Below are positions 7,186 to 17,097 of a DNA stretch of 59,400 bases, in pieces; position 1 is the stretch's first letter, and the number at the start of each line of letters is the position of its first letter. Under the pieces are notes generated by a model. The model was not told the origin of the DNA. It saw only the letters and a list, made by a program, of their open reading frames with translations, and searched no databases. The position numbers and the translations under genes were made by a program. The DNA comes from Brevibacterium linens ATCC 9172 (GTDB lineage Bacteria; Actinomycetota; Actinomycetes; Actinomycetales; Brevibacteriaceae), in contig NZ_FXYY01000020.1 of NCBI RefSeq assembly GCF_900169165.1, forward strand, positions 1 to 59,400. The letters run 5' to 3'.

Positions 7186-9834
7186 GTGACCACTGGACGA
7201 AACGCCGCGGACCGCTACCTCAGCAAGGGAAGAGAACTGGTGAAACCTGTTGTCCACGGGATCGCCCGGCGTGCTCTGCCTGTGGTCGAACGGGCATCAG
7301 GGACCAAGTACGTGCGTGAGCGTGCGACCGGTGCTGGAAAATCGTCCGGCAAGCCGAAGAAGATCGCGACCGAAACCGCTCGTGCCTACCGGAAACTGGC
7401 AACGGGACTGCACGGTGCGACAGCAGAGAACACTGATGGATGGACTGTCGCCCCATCCACACGCGAGGTCGACGCCAAGGCACGGCAGCTGGCACGCCTC
7501 AAGGCACACGCGGCACTATCCGAATCCCTGACCCAGGGATCGTCGTTCGGTCCCGCTGTCGTGAAGGCCGGACGGTCTCTCGTCGCCGCCGGACACCTGG
7601 CAGACACCGTGTCGGTCGGGCTCAACCTCCGCAGCAATCCCTCCACCGAGGAAGCCGGAAGAGTTCTCTTAGGCTTGGCCTACCAGCGGTCATCGGACCC
7701 CGAGGTCGCATGGGCACAGTTCGAGAAGATCGAAGACCGGGAGATCATCGTCGCCGCCGCCGAGGAGTACTACCCGACCGCGATCGACACGCTCGGACAC
7801 GAGGCACTGCCGCTTTTGGAGAGTGCGGACAAAGCGGGGGAGACCGACAAGTGGAGTGCGAAGGCAGTGCTGCGCACCGCCGAATCGGCTTTCTGCATCG
7901 ATGCCTTCGACCAGGTCCGGACTCTGGTCGAAGCTCGTCTCGACCGGATGGGTGACGACGCCGATTCGGCCGTGCGTTACGAACTCAACCGCATGCGCGA
8001 CTGGCTCCCGGGAGGAAAGCACCTCGAACCACTTCCAACTACTGCGGGCAAGCGCAACTTCGGCGTCCTCAGCTACGACCAGCCGGGGATCCGCTCGCGG
8101 AACATCGGCGACTACATCCAGACGATTGCGTCGATCGGACACCTGCTCCGCTACGAGAACCTCAGCTTCACAGGCGACAATGGACTGACCGACCTCTTCG
8201 CGAAGCTTCGCCAGTCGGTCAAGGAAGAGCGGAAATACGGGGGACCTGAGGCTGAACTCAACCTGGTCGAGGTCTATCGTGACGGCAACGTCTATCAGGA
8301 CATCCCAGAGGACACCTGGTACATCGCCTTCGGCTGGTACATGCATGACATCTTCGGGAAGTCGTTCAATATTCCGTTTCACCCGAATCTGCGCCCGATC
8401 CTGCTGTCGGTCTTCGTGCGGTACCCCGAGATGCTCACTCCCGAAGCCGTCGCCTATCTCAAGAAGTATGGACCGGTCGGTTGCCGTGACTGGCAGTCCG
8501 TTGCCGTGCTGCGCGCAGTCGGCGTGCCCGCTTTCTTCTCTGGCTGTCTGACGACGACGGTCGATACTCTCTTCCCCACACCCTCACCCGACCGTCGCTC
8601 GGGGACGCTGCGCGTCGACTGGACGAAGGACAATAAGGGGCCGAAGAAGAAGCAGACCGTCACCGCGATCCGCGACAAATCGTTCCCGGAGAACCTCGAA
8701 CTCGCGCGCAACTGGGTCGCCGACTATGCGTATAAGTACAAGCAGGTCCTCACGTCTCGCCTGCACGCCAACCTTCCCGCACGCTCGGTGGGCGCGGACG
8801 TCGAGTTCGAACCCAAGAACAAGTCCGATTCTCGTTTCGGCGGACTGATCGGCATCAATGAAGACGAATTCGACGCGATTCGCAATGGAATCCTCGACAA
8901 GCTCTCCGTGCTTCTTCCCCTCATCGCCACGGGAGCATCAGAAGACGAGATCTACAGCAAATGGGTCGAGATCACAGCAGATGATATGGTTGCCGCCGAC
9001 GAATATCTGGCATCAGCCCAACTGCCCGTTGCGGAGAGCGGGTCAGTTGCCTCGGCACTGAGCGGGATAGAACGACCCGCACCCGAAGCGCATGTCACCG
9101 ACATCGTCATGACCGTTGAGAAGGGTGAAGCACCGTTGGTCGGGCAGGCACTCCGGACTATCGAGACCCACGCGGGAGCCGCCTACCGCGTGTGGCTGCC
9201 GAACGGTGCGTTGACCTCAGCCGAAGTCGACGAGATCCGCAGCGAGCTCACTCAGGGAAGCATCGACATCCTCCCGCCTGTGGCATTGGGCGACGAGAGG
9301 AGCTCGTCTGAAGTGCTGTCGGCTGTTCTGCCTGCGCTGTTTGCGGACCACGAGCGTCTCATCGTCGTGCCCGCAACCGTCGAGGTTTCTGCAGACATCA
9401 CCGAACTCTCGACCGTCGACTTCAAGGACACGCTGCTGGCTGCAAAACATGACGTCAGGAAGAGCCGATCCAGCGGTCTCACTCTGATGCGACGGATCGC
9501 GAGTTCGTTCGGTGACGATCACACGGGTGCCCTCGACTTCGTCTTCGCCAGCCATGCAGGGATGAGCGAGGACTTCGTGCCGTTCGACCCGCAGATCGCC
9601 GTGCTCAATCTGGCCGGACTGCGCAGCGAAGGCGTCGTCGAACGAGTCCTAGGTCTGGTGCAGCAGAACGGCCTCAGCCATATCGACGCGATGCAGATGA
9701 TCGTGAAAGGCCGGTATGCCGATCTCGGCGACGACTGGAACATCCATGCCCAGTGGGAAGCAGCGGACGCTCCCAAAATCGTCAATTGGCGCCGTCAGGC
9801 TCGCCACTTCGGCCACATGGCGCTGACGCGCTGA
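7186..9834 (+). CDS. Polysaccharide pyruvyl transferase-like protein fused to a GT8-like domain
   Basis: An 882-residue protein beginning with GTG behind AAAGGACG. Residues 1-280 are helical and repeat-like, with no family recognised. Residues 290-570 resemble a polysaccharide pyruvyl transferase: the S-R-N-I-G-D-Y-I-Q-T-I-A loop, C-R-D-W-Q-S-V-A-V-L-R-A-V-G-V, then F-F-S-G-C-L-T, and a final S-R-F-G-G-L. Residues 630-870 look like a weak GT8 domain: V-L-N-L-A-G-L-R, H-I-D-A-M-Q-M-I-V-K-G-R-Y, D-D-W-N, then K-I-V-N-W. The DxD of GT8 is not obvious. The likely role is pyruvate ketal (or related) decoration of the wall polymer; the GT8-like assignment is an inference. Confidence 0.7.
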   Translation: MTTGRNAADRYLSKGRELVKPVVHGIARRALPVVERASGTKYVRERATGAGKSSGKPKKIATETARAYRKLATGLHGATAENTDGWTVAPSTREVDAKARQLARLKAHAALSESLTQGSSFGPAVVKAGRSLVAAGHLADTVSVGLNLRSNPSTEEAGRVLLGLAYQRSSDPEVAWAQFEKIEDREIIVAAAEEYYPTAIDTLGHEALPLLESADKAGETDKWSAKAVLRTAESAFCIDAFDQVRTLVEARLDRMGDDADSAVRYELNRMRDWLPGGKHLEPLPTTAGKRNFGVLSYDQPGIRSRNIGDYIQTIASIGHLLRYENLSFTGDNGLTDLFAKLRQSVKEERKYGGPEAELNLVEVYRDGNVYQDIPEDTWYIAFGWYMHDIFGKSFNIPFHPNLRPILLSVFVRYPEMLTPEAVAYLKKYGPVGCRDWQSVAVLRAVGVPAFFSGCLTTTVDTLFPTPSPDRRSGTLRVDWTKDNKGPKKKQTVTAIRDKSFPENLELARNWVADYAYKYKQVLTSRLHANLPARSVGADVEFEPKNKSDSRFGGLIGINEDEFDAIRNGILDKLSVLLPLIATGASEDEIYSKWVEITADDMVAADEYLASAQLPVAESGSVASALSGIERPAPEAHVTDIVMTVEKGEAPLVGQALRTIETHAGAAYRVWLPNGALTSAEVDEIRSELTQGSIDILPPVALGDERSSSEVLSAVLPALFADHERLIVVPATVEVSADITELSTVDFKDTLLAAKHDVRKSRSSGLTLMRRIASSFGDDHTGALDFVFASHAGMSEDFVPFDPQIAVLNLAGLRSEGVVERVLGLVQQNGLSHIDAMQMIVKGRYADLGDDWNIHAQWEAADAPKIVNWRRQARHFGHMALTR

Positions 9835-9877
9835 TTGTCTGACCGTCGTCGATGAGCGTTGAGGAAAGGTACCACTT

Positions 9878-11761
9878 GTGAGGTTGCGAGCCCGAACGAC
9901 CCCAAACGGCAGCGGCGAGGACGTTGAACCAGTCGGTCCCGCATTCGGGACCGACGCAGTCCACGTATACAACGTACTGTGGGGCATCCCGGAATCCATG
10001 GGCGGCATGACGACGGCTGCGCTGCGTCGGATTCGGAGCTTCCAGAACTATGGAAGCCCGTTGTCGCAGACCATTCTCACGTTCAGCCCACGCATGGACA
10101 CCGATGAAATCAGGGACCGGCTGATCGTACAGGGGAAGATGCGAGACGATGTCGAGCTCGTCAACATCTGGCAGGATCTTCGCGGACGAAGCGAAGCCGA
10201 GCTGGCCCGCCTTGAGGGAGAACCCCCGAGGATGCCGATCCCCGACGAGGGCGGCGAGCTCGAGAACATCACCGCTTTCTACGATGTGTTCCGCAACACG
10301 CAGACCGGAGCGGTCATCCGACGCAACTACCGGCGAGCGGACGGAAGTCTGCTGCTTGCCGACATCGACGATTCGAAGCTCGGCCGACGGTTCGTCCTGC
10401 ATTCGCCGGACGGACGGCCGATGACGGAATGGCGACGACCCCGAGACTTCTACAATGCTTGGGTCTCGGCAGTGGTGACGAAGGAACCTGCCGTCGTCAT
10501 CGTCGATGAGAAGAAGGTCAGCGAGTTCATCCACGAGATCTCGGACCGGGCATTCCCCCTCATTCTGTTCCTCCACGGGACTCACCTTCGCCGCCCGTGG
10601 AACGGGAACCATGGTCAGATCCTGCCGCGCCGGCTGGACACGATACGCAACCTCGACCGTTTCGACATCGTCGGGGTGCAGACCGAACAGCAGGCCGAGG
10701 CGGTCCAAGCCTTGGGATTCACGGAGGCGAACATCCGCCTGCTGACGGGGGAGCTTCCAGAATCGGCGATGCTGCCGGAGGCTTCGCGCCGGCGACCACT
10801 GAACTCGGCCGTCATGATCGCCAATCTCATCGCGCTCAAACGCATCGACCATTCGATCCGTGCGGTGGCCGAATTGAGAGACCGCGGAATCGACGTCTCC
10901 TTGACCGTCCTTGGCGAGGGCAGCGAACGAGGCAGACTCGAGAAACTCATCGACGACCTCGACCTCGGTGACCGCGTCGGACTGCCCGGGTATGTCACCG
11001 ATGTGTCAGAAAGACTGCAGTCAGCGTCGTTCTCGATGCTCACGAGTACGAGTGAGGGCCTGCCGCTGTCGATGATGGAATCCATGGGGGCCGGATGCAT
11101 CCCCATCGTCTACGACATCACCTATGGCCCGCGAGATCTGATCGAGCACGGCCGCAACGGCTTCATCACACCGTGGAGCGACATCGACGCGCTGTCCGAC
11201 CAGATCGACGCCTTCCTCACATTGGACGAGGACCGCGTCGAGGGCATGCGTCGGGAGGCACGGAAGACCGTCGAACGCTACCTTCCTGAAGCGGGTTACC
11301 AGCGTTGGCAGGACGCGCTGGAAGAAGTGGTGGTGGTGAACCTGCCCGATGACCGTGACGAGAAATCGGCACCGTCGATCGCCGCCAAGAAGCTCACTTG
11401 CGAGGCGACAACTCAGGGTTGCCGCATCGAGATCGAACTCGACCGGATCCATCCGGCGATTGCTGAGAGCCTGGAGCTGGTCGTTGCGGGCCGGAAGCTC
11501 AGCACCTTCTTCGTCAGCAGCAGTACGCAGATCTCAACCCGCAGATTCGGCAACAAAGTCGTTCTTACCTTCGACGTCGACTACGCGGGCTTCTCAGAGT
11601 CTCCCGACGAGACTTTCGACGTGTTCCTGCGCAGAGCCCACGACATGTGGACAGCCAAGCGGAGAATCAAGGCACCGAGGCGGTTCCGTGCTGTGCAAGC
11701 AGGGGACAGAGAATGGTATTCGACGAAGCATGGGAACCTGTCGGTCCGTCCACACTCGTGA
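9878..11761 (+). CDS. GT4 glycosyltransferase, TagE-like
   Basis: A 627-residue GT-B enzyme resembling poly(glycerol-phosphate) alpha-glycosyltransferases. The N-terminal part reads Y-N-V-L-W-G-I-P-E-S-M-G-G-M-T; the donor domain has V-M-I-A-N-L-I-A-L-K-R-I-D and the family E(x7)E region S-T-S-E-G-L-P-L-S-M-M-E-S-M-G-A-G, then P-I-V-Y-D-I-T-Y-G-P-R-D. GTG at 9878 follows GAGGAAAGG at good spacing. The last 150 residues form an extra beta-rich tail shared with the paralogue at 15083. It ends 15 bp from the convergent GPT gene. Expected role: cytoplasmic glycosylation of the polyol-phosphate chain. Confidence 0.9.
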   Translation: MRLRARTTPNGSGEDVEPVGPAFGTDAVHVYNVLWGIPESMGGMTTAALRRIRSFQNYGSPLSQTILTFSPRMDTDEIRDRLIVQGKMRDDVELVNIWQDLRGRSEAELARLEGEPPRMPIPDEGGELENITAFYDVFRNTQTGAVIRRNYRRADGSLLLADIDDSKLGRRFVLHSPDGRPMTEWRRPRDFYNAWVSAVVTKEPAVVIVDEKKVSEFIHEISDRAFPLILFLHGTHLRRPWNGNHGQILPRRLDTIRNLDRFDIVGVQTEQQAEAVQALGFTEANIRLLTGELPESAMLPEASRRRPLNSAVMIANLIALKRIDHSIRAVAELRDRGIDVSLTVLGEGSERGRLEKLIDDLDLGDRVGLPGYVTDVSERLQSASFSMLTSTSEGLPLSMMESMGAGCIPIVYDITYGPRDLIEHGRNGFITPWSDIDALSDQIDAFLTLDEDRVEGMRREARKTVERYLPEAGYQRWQDALEEVVVVNLPDDRDEKSAPSIAAKKLTCEATTQGCRIEIELDRIHPAIAESLELVVAGRKLSTFFVSSSTQISTRRFGNKVVLTFDVDYAGFSESPDETFDVFLRRAHDMWTAKRRIKAPRRFRAVQAGDREWYSTKHGNLSVRPHS

Positions 11762-11776
11762 GCTGAGATTGGGACC

Positions 11777-13057
11777 TCAGTCGTCGCTGGACTCCGCGTT
11801 GGTGCTCTCTGAGTGGAACTTTCTCAGTTCGACGGTGCGATCGGCGATGAGATCGGAGACGGCAGCGGTGAACAGGGCGGTCGACGTCCCTTTCTCACCT
11901 TCTCCGAAGTAGTGTCGCCTGAGTTCCTGCCTGGCAGCGGCGGCCGTGTCATCGGAGGACATCTCCAGCAACATCGATTCCACTCTGTCGACCGTCGTCT
12001 CGTCGATGATCGGGGTTGCTCGGCTGATGGGGGCTTCGGCATTGAGCTTGTTCGTGTCGGTGCGGCGGTCAGTCAGCGCCAAGGGCTTGTGCGGTTCGAG
12101 GTAGAGGTAGTCGAGTCCGACACTGGAGACGTCGGTGACAAGCAGGTCAACCGTGTCGAACATGGCGAGAATGTCACCCTGCATGAGCACCTGGTGCTGT
12201 TGCGTCGGGTCGTCGATGGTTTCGTTCGCGTGGTCGATGAGTGCGAGGATACGCGTGTTCGCCTCCGTCATAGCGGGGTCGTTGGAAGCTTCGACCCGGG
12301 GATGAGGCTTATAGATGAGTCGGGCGTTCGGGACCCTCAACGCGGCCTCGACGATCTGGGGGCCGTAGAGGTCGACCGAGGTGTAATTGTTCGACTCGTT
12401 CTCACCTTCCCACGTCGGCGCGTACATGATCGTCCGTGCTGACGACGGCTCGAGCTCCGGCGGCCTGTCGATGTCCAGCTGCGGGCGACCGACTTTGACC
12501 AGCGCCGATTCGTCGAAATCGATGAGCGCTCTGCGATGTCGTTCGATCGCAGCATCGCCGGCGACGAACACCTTGTCGTAGGATTTCGCCTGATTGGACA
12601 CCATACTCAGCTTGTCAGACTCACCATGATTGACATGAACGTGAACCATCGGGGCGAAGGCCAGGGACTGGAAGTTCGTCACACCGTTATTGACGTAGAG
12701 CGCCAGCTTGAAATCGTTGGCATGGTAGAAGGTGTGGAGAGGGTCGAAGCGCCGTTTGAACACGACAGGTAGGTGGGTGGACTCGAGGGCTTGCAGCAGT
12801 GCCGATCCCTTGCGCAGGACAAGAACGACCCGGTGCTTTTTGTGGAGTTCTTCGAGGACGGGAAGCCACTGTTCGAGTTGATAGAACTTGGAACTGCGAT
12901 CACCGAAATACACGACCACATCGCCCTGGGCGTAGCTGCCATCGAATTCGCCCTCGAGCCGGTTCCACCGCTCGGTGCCTCTGATCCATTTGCTCACATT
13001 TTTCCAAGCAGACGAGCGCACGGCCCATAGAGCCGGCTTTCGGATCAGGCTTCTCAC
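11777..13057 (-). CDS. CDP-glycerol glycerophosphotransferase family protein
   Basis: A 426-residue GPT of the same branch as the gene at 1209. Motifs: H-V-N-H-G-E-S-D-K (catalytic H-G near residue 144), M-Y-A-P-T-W-E-G, K-P-H-P-R near 250, and a standard T-D-V-S-S-V near 307. GTG at 13057 is preferred because GAAAGGAAC lies just upstream on the minus strand; a GTG 39 bp further out has no such site. It is transcribed against the TagE-like gene and away from the GT-D gene. It probably extends or starts the glycerol-phosphate chain. Confidence 0.88.
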   Translation of the reverse strand: MRSLIRKPALWAVRSSAWKNVSKWIRGTERWNRLEGEFDGSYAQGDVVVYFGDRSSKFYQLEQWLPVLEELHKKHRVVLVLRKGSALLQALESTHLPVVFKRRFDPLHTFYHANDFKLALYVNNGVTNFQSLAFAPMVHVHVNHGESDKLSMVSNQAKSYDKVFVAGDAAIERHRRALIDFDESALVKVGRPQLDIDRPPELEPSSARTIMYAPTWEGENESNNYTSVDLYGPQIVEAALRVPNARLIYKPHPRVEASNDPAMTEANTRILALIDHANETIDDPTQQHQVLMQGDILAMFDTVDLLVTDVSSVGLDYLYLEPHKPLALTDRRTDTNKLNAEAPISRATPIIDETTVDRVESMLLEMSSDDTAAAARQELRRHYFGEGEKGTSTALFTAAVSDLIADRTVELRKFHSESTNAESSDD

Positions 13058-13538
13058 GATGTTCCTTTCGATGTAGAGGCAAGCACTTGAATCCACACAG
13101 ACGTGGCTTTTGAATCAATGGTACGGGCATCAAACGGTTGATTGTGAACTTGGTCAACGCTGGACAAGCTAGACGGATGCACTCGCTCGATCGGCGATTA
13201 CTCAACAGTATGTCGGCGCAGCATACAAATGTTCTTCAACGCGTGCGGGAATCGCCAGGGCAGAACCGTGGATGGCGACGCGGTCGGCGGCGAAGGCAGG
13301 CGGCGTCGCCGGAAGCGCGCAGTTTTCTGAACGCCCGGTGCGGCACCTCGTCCTATAGCCCAGCCGTTGCCACTGAGTGGATTCCACCTTCGTCATGGAA
13401 CCCCGTTTGAAAAAAATCGAAGATTCTAGCTTCACAAGAGTTATATACGCGCGGGATGTGCAACCTGAAGTGTTGAGAAGATCTCGACGCGGTGATTGGC
13501 GTAGACTTGTATACTCAAGAGTTGATTAGGGCGGATAG
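13058..13538. other. Intergenic region between divergent genes
   Basis: About 480 bp with lower GC than its surroundings and no supported gene. It must hold the promoters of the GPT (minus) and GT-D (plus) genes. A TATACT at 13510-13515 could be a -10 element for the plus-strand gene; no matching -35 is evident. Confidence 0.4.
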
Positions 13539-14462
13539 GTGCCAGTAATGAGACCCAACGGTGGCGAAAAGTTGAAACAGCAATTGAAGATCGCGCTGGG
13601 GCGCGATTTGCTCAATAAGGCCGTGAACGATTTAACTAAGATTCGTGAGTTCCTAACGGTAATCGCGAAAGACCGTCACCACATCACCGACGTCCAGCTA
13701 ACTCGGGCCGAACGCCTTAACCTCGACACTTTACGGCTCGTGGCAATCGAGCCAATCTATGCAGAGCTCGAATCTTACTCCAGCAGCCACTTCCTAGGCT
13801 ACGAAGAGACGATGAGGCGGCTTGCTACCCAAAAGGTCAGTTTCGCTCGTTTTGGAGACGGGGAGTTCAAGGTTATGCTCCGTCCTGACGGTAATCACGT
13901 CTTTCAAGACATCGTTCCGGAAATACAGTTGGAGCTTGAACAGGTATTGACGCACGGGTCCAGTTCCACAACACTGGTCGGAATGCCGACGGTCATCAAG
14001 GATCCCTTTTGGTCTAATGTGTGGGCGAACTACTATCCGCAGCTCAAGAAGCTCTACCCGGACGAAGCTAAATACGGCTGCACCCACGTTACTAGGCCAA
14101 TCTACTTCCGACGATGGAAGCAGAGCGCCGTGGACGCCTGGAGAAAAGTCTGGGACGGAATGGACGCATGCGTGGTGACGGGTTCCCAGTCGCGCTTCGA
14201 TCTCATCCCCGAATTGTTCGACACCCTCAACAGCGCCAAGTTCGTCTATGGAGCTAATCGCAACGCTTACTTCGATATTGATGAGCTTGAAAATGCGGCG
14301 TTGACGGCAAACTCTGACGTGGTGCTCATCAGCATGGGCCCAACGGGTACTGTTCTGGCGAACAGATTGGCAGCGAAAGGGCAATTGGCGCTGGACATTG
14401 GCCACATCGCCGCAAGTTACAAGAATGCCTTCCACGACGCCGCTCGACCCGAGGCCCAATAA
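13539..14462 (+). CDS. GT-D fold putative glycosyltransferase (DUF1792-like)
   Basis: A 307-residue protein with V-S-F-A-R-F-G-D-G-E-F at about residues 98-108, the FGDGE (DxE) metal-site signature of GT-D enzymes, which finish the glycan on some adhesins and surface polymers. The C-terminal part has D-V-V-L-I-S-M-G-P-T-G-T, a Rossmann-like loop, then L-A-L-D-I-G-H. The start could be GTG 13539 or ATG 13548; both have a purine-rich stretch upstream. Its codon choice includes more AT-rich codons than its neighbours, hinting at a different origin. Acceptor unknown; likely a decorating enzyme of the wall polymer. Confidence 0.75.
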   Translation: MPVMRPNGGEKLKQQLKIALGRDLLNKAVNDLTKIREFLTVIAKDRHHITDVQLTRAERLNLDTLRLVAIEPIYAELESYSSSHFLGYEETMRRLATQKVSFARFGDGEFKVMLRPDGNHVFQDIVPEIQLELEQVLTHGSSSTTLVGMPTVIKDPFWSNVWANYYPQLKKLYPDEAKYGCTHVTRPIYFRRWKQSAVDAWRKVWDGMDACVVTGSQSRFDLIPELFDTLNSAKFVYGANRNAYFDIDELENAALTANSDVVLISMGPTGTVLANRLAAKGQLALDIGHIAASYKNAFHDAARPEAQ

Positions 14463-14562
14463 CGCTGACGTCTTCGTGCCCCCGCGGTTGCTGTCACGGG
14501 CGTCCGCTCGGGGTTGGAGAGGTTGGCATAACCCACGAGGTGGGTTGCGCGACCGTCATCGC

Positions 14563-14910
14563 TCCTGAGTTGCTTTACTTTAGTATCCCGGCTCTGGCCC
14601 GAAGTTTTCGACGTTTTCGATCAGTTGCGTGGCCGACGGCGGGAGTTCGGGTGGGAACACGAGCTCGTGTCCATCGATCTCGCCCACGAACTCACGAAGA
14701 GGCCGCAGCGTGGTGAGGATCTTCTTCAATGACATCCCCGTCGCTTCCTGCATGGACCTCGATATGCCAATGCCGTGAACACAACTGTCAGGTGCGCCTC
14801 GATCACGAGTGCGATGAAAGATCGGACGGGCTCGAAGGTCAGTATTCCGAAAAGACTGCTGGACATGCCACAGGTCGTGATACGAACCAACGACGTCGGT
14901 CGCCGACATC
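14563..14910 (+). repeat. Direct repeat copy 1 (IS1634-type transposase end)
   Basis: A 348-bp segment nearly identical to 17098-17445 at a constant offset of 2535 bp. A few substitutions separate the copies, for example at 14571, 14575, 14585 and 14899. The two copies point the same way and flank the TagE-like gene at 15083. Confidence 0.9.
14580..14909 (-). pseudogene. IS1634/IS4-type transposase, C-terminal fragment (copy 1)
   Basis: Only the C-terminal end of a transposase is left. It begins with S-Y-H-D-L-W-H-V-Q-Q-S-F-R and then D-L-R-A-R-P-I-F-H-R-T-R-D, the conserved block around the catalytic glutamate region of IS1634-group transposases. After R-D the frame shifts: the normal 'IEAHLTVVF'-type stretch is replaced by an unrelated reading, and there is no N-terminal domain. 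It cannot make an active enzyme. Confidence 0.8.
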
Positions 14911-15082
14911 GTTGCGAATCTTCTGCCAGTACCGTCAGGTGGCGCTGCCGTAATCCTCGGTTATAGTTCGATTATGAGGCGAGGACACGACACAGGGCGC
15001 ATTCGGATGATGCGGCGATATAACGAAAGCATCACAGGCGCGTGGGATACTTCAGTTCTCGGCAACCACACGAGTAGTCTTG

Positions 15083-16957
15083 ATGATCATGCTCGGTTCC
15101 TCGCAACGACACCCCCTCACCCCGCGCATCCGGCGTCGGTTTCCCCACAAAGGACTCCTTCCGGAAGGCCGCCACTACGCTTTGACATGGGGTATTGCGT
15201 ATGAATTCGGCGGAATGACGACTGTCGTTCTGGACAGAAGTTCAGCGTTTGCGCGCCAAGACAACCGGCGGGTCGAGATCCTGACGTTGAGCCCGGAAAT
15301 GAAAACACAGGACCGGGACAAGGAGCTGCACACAGAGAAGCGAATTGATCGGCGGGTGAAGATCCGCAACCTGTGGAAAGACCTCACGGCGTGCCCGGAT
15401 CGGAAGTTGCGGCGAATGGTCGGCACGCTCGACGTCGAGGAATGTGCGATCGACGACGCAATGCCTCGGGTCGAGGACGGTTGGTCTGAGTACCGTAGAA
15501 CAGACGCCGGAGTCCTGTTGCAAGTCGACCGCTATCACGACCGTGGCCACCTACTCGTCATAGATAGACTGGACATGGGCAAGCGGGGGAAACGCAGCGG
15601 TCGACGGATCACACTGTTCGATCGGGCGCAGAACGTTATCGGCCAGTGGCCGACCGCTCGAGCGTTCTATCATGCATGGCTTGACGTTGTCTTCGATGAG
15701 AAGCCGACCTACCTCATATCGGACTCTTCGTTCACCGGGGCGCTTATCCACGACTACCGTCGGGACAACGTGATTCTGTGCCAGGTGATGCACAACCCGT
15801 TCCTGCAAAATCCACGGGACCATATCCACGGTGAGCTGTCTCGGGGGAAGTCGGAGTTCCTCAAACATCTCGATTCGTTTGACCTCGTGACCACGCTGAC
15901 CGATCAGCAGCAGGTAGACATGACGAATGCTGGGCTTTCGGCGGGCCGGTTACGAACTGTCTCGAATCTCACCGATGACCTGCACGGAGATCCGACGGCT
16001 CCTCGTGACCGTCGCTGTGGTGCCATGATCGCTCGGCTCGCCGAGCAGAAACGTGTCGAGGATGCAGTACGAGCAATCGGCACAGCCGTTTCCAGCGACC
16101 CAGGTATCCGTCTCGACGTGTATGGCGACGGCACTGACCGACCAATGCTTGAGCGCCTCGTTGACGATCTCGGAGTGGAACGCTCTGTGATCCTCCACGG
16201 TCACACGCCGGGAGCAAAGCAGAACTTCCACACAGCCTCGTTCAGCCTCCTCACGAGCCGCTTCGAGGGGCAGGGTCTCGTGATCCTGGAAAGCATGTCT
16301 GCAGGATGCATTCCGATCGCCTATGACATTGCCTACGGCCCGGGTGACATCATCGAGGATGGAGTCAACGGGTTCCTTGTCCCTCCCGGTGACACGGAGG
16401 CTTGTGCAGCTACGATCCTGCGTACCGTGGCCATGAGCGACGGCGAGGTCGAGAAGATGCGGCGCGCTGCTATCGCTCGAGCCGCTGACTTTTTTGAGCG
16501 GCCCATCGTCCAGAGGTGGGGTGAAGTCCTCGCAGAGAAAACCTTCGACCCGATCATCAAGCTGGATAACCCGCACGCGACCATCTCCTCAGCATCTGTC
16601 AGAGACGACTCGATAGTCCTGGACATTCAGGTGCCGGGAATTGGGGACGACATCCCTGAAAGCGTGTTCGTGTCGTGGAGCTCCCGGGCCGGTGCCTTCT
16701 TCGGTAGAGTCCACGCAACGCTCGAAGGGCACAAAGTGCACGCGACGATTCCCACCTCTCGTCTCACAACCATCCCACCAGGACTCGTCGATATCTCTAT
16801 CGACTTTGTCCACGGACGTAGCTTCAACCGTGCGCGCCTCGCAAGCGACAATTCGGCAATCACGAACGAATCCGAATCGGTGAGCTTGTACACAACGGCT
16901 CATGGAAACCTCAGTGCACGGATCCACGCTGCGTCGGGGAGCCCGCGCAGGGCGTAG
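15083..16957 (+). CDS. GT4 glycosyltransferase, TagE-like (paralogue of the gene at 9878)
   Basis: A 624-residue GT-B enzyme with the same architecture as the gene at 9878: N-terminal Y-E-F-G-G-M-T-T, donor domain A-M-I-A-R-L-A-E-Q-K-R-V-E-D, then T-S-R-F-E-G-Q-G-L-V-I-L-E-S-M-S-A-G (E(x7)E) and P-I-A-Y-D-I-A-Y-G-P-G-D. The beta-rich C-terminal tail ends S-L-Y-T-T-A-H-G-N-L-S-A-R, echoing the paralogue's W-Y-S-T-K-H-G-N-L-S-V-R. ATG 15083 or 15089 are both possible; neither has a Shine-Dalgarno site. The gene is boxed in by the 348-bp direct repeats, suggesting it moved or can be lost as a cassette. A hairpin terminator follows. Confidence 0.88.
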   Translation: MIMLGSSQRHPLTPRIRRRFPHKGLLPEGRHYALTWGIAYEFGGMTTVVLDRSSAFARQDNRRVEILTLSPEMKTQDRDKELHTEKRIDRRVKIRNLWKDLTACPDRKLRRMVGTLDVEECAIDDAMPRVEDGWSEYRRTDAGVLLQVDRYHDRGHLLVIDRLDMGKRGKRSGRRITLFDRAQNVIGQWPTARAFYHAWLDVVFDEKPTYLISDSSFTGALIHDYRRDNVILCQVMHNPFLQNPRDHIHGELSRGKSEFLKHLDSFDLVTTLTDQQQVDMTNAGLSAGRLRTVSNLTDDLHGDPTAPRDRRCGAMIARLAEQKRVEDAVRAIGTAVSSDPGIRLDVYGDGTDRPMLERLVDDLGVERSVILHGHTPGAKQNFHTASFSLLTSRFEGQGLVILESMSAGCIPIAYDIAYGPGDIIEDGVNGFLVPPGDTEACAATILRTVAMSDGEVEKMRRAAIARAADFFERPIVQRWGEVLAEKTFDPIIKLDNPHATISSASVRDDSIVLDIQVPGIGDDIPESVFVSWSSRAGAFFGRVHATLEGHKVHATIPTSRLTTIPPGLVDISIDFVHGRSFNRARLASDNSAITNESESVSLYTTAHGNLSARIHAASGSPRRA

Positions 16958-16968
16958 GAACGACGAAA

Positions 16969-17002
16969 GGCCCCGACCCCACCGTGAGGTGAGGCCGGGG
17001 CC
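16969..17002 (+). terminator. Rho-independent terminator after the TagE-like gene
   Basis: A 15-bp stem (GGCCCCGACCCCACC paired with GGTGAGGCCGGGGCC, two G-U pairs) closes a GTGA loop, followed by AATTTCATT. It begins 11 bp after the stop codon. Confidence 0.8.
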
Positions 17003-17097
17003 AATTTCATTCGCGAGCTCAGGCGTCGAGTGCTGCTCGGACTGCCGAGTCTTTAGACTCGAGCAGTTTGCGCAGAGCAGTCGACTTATCTGGACCG

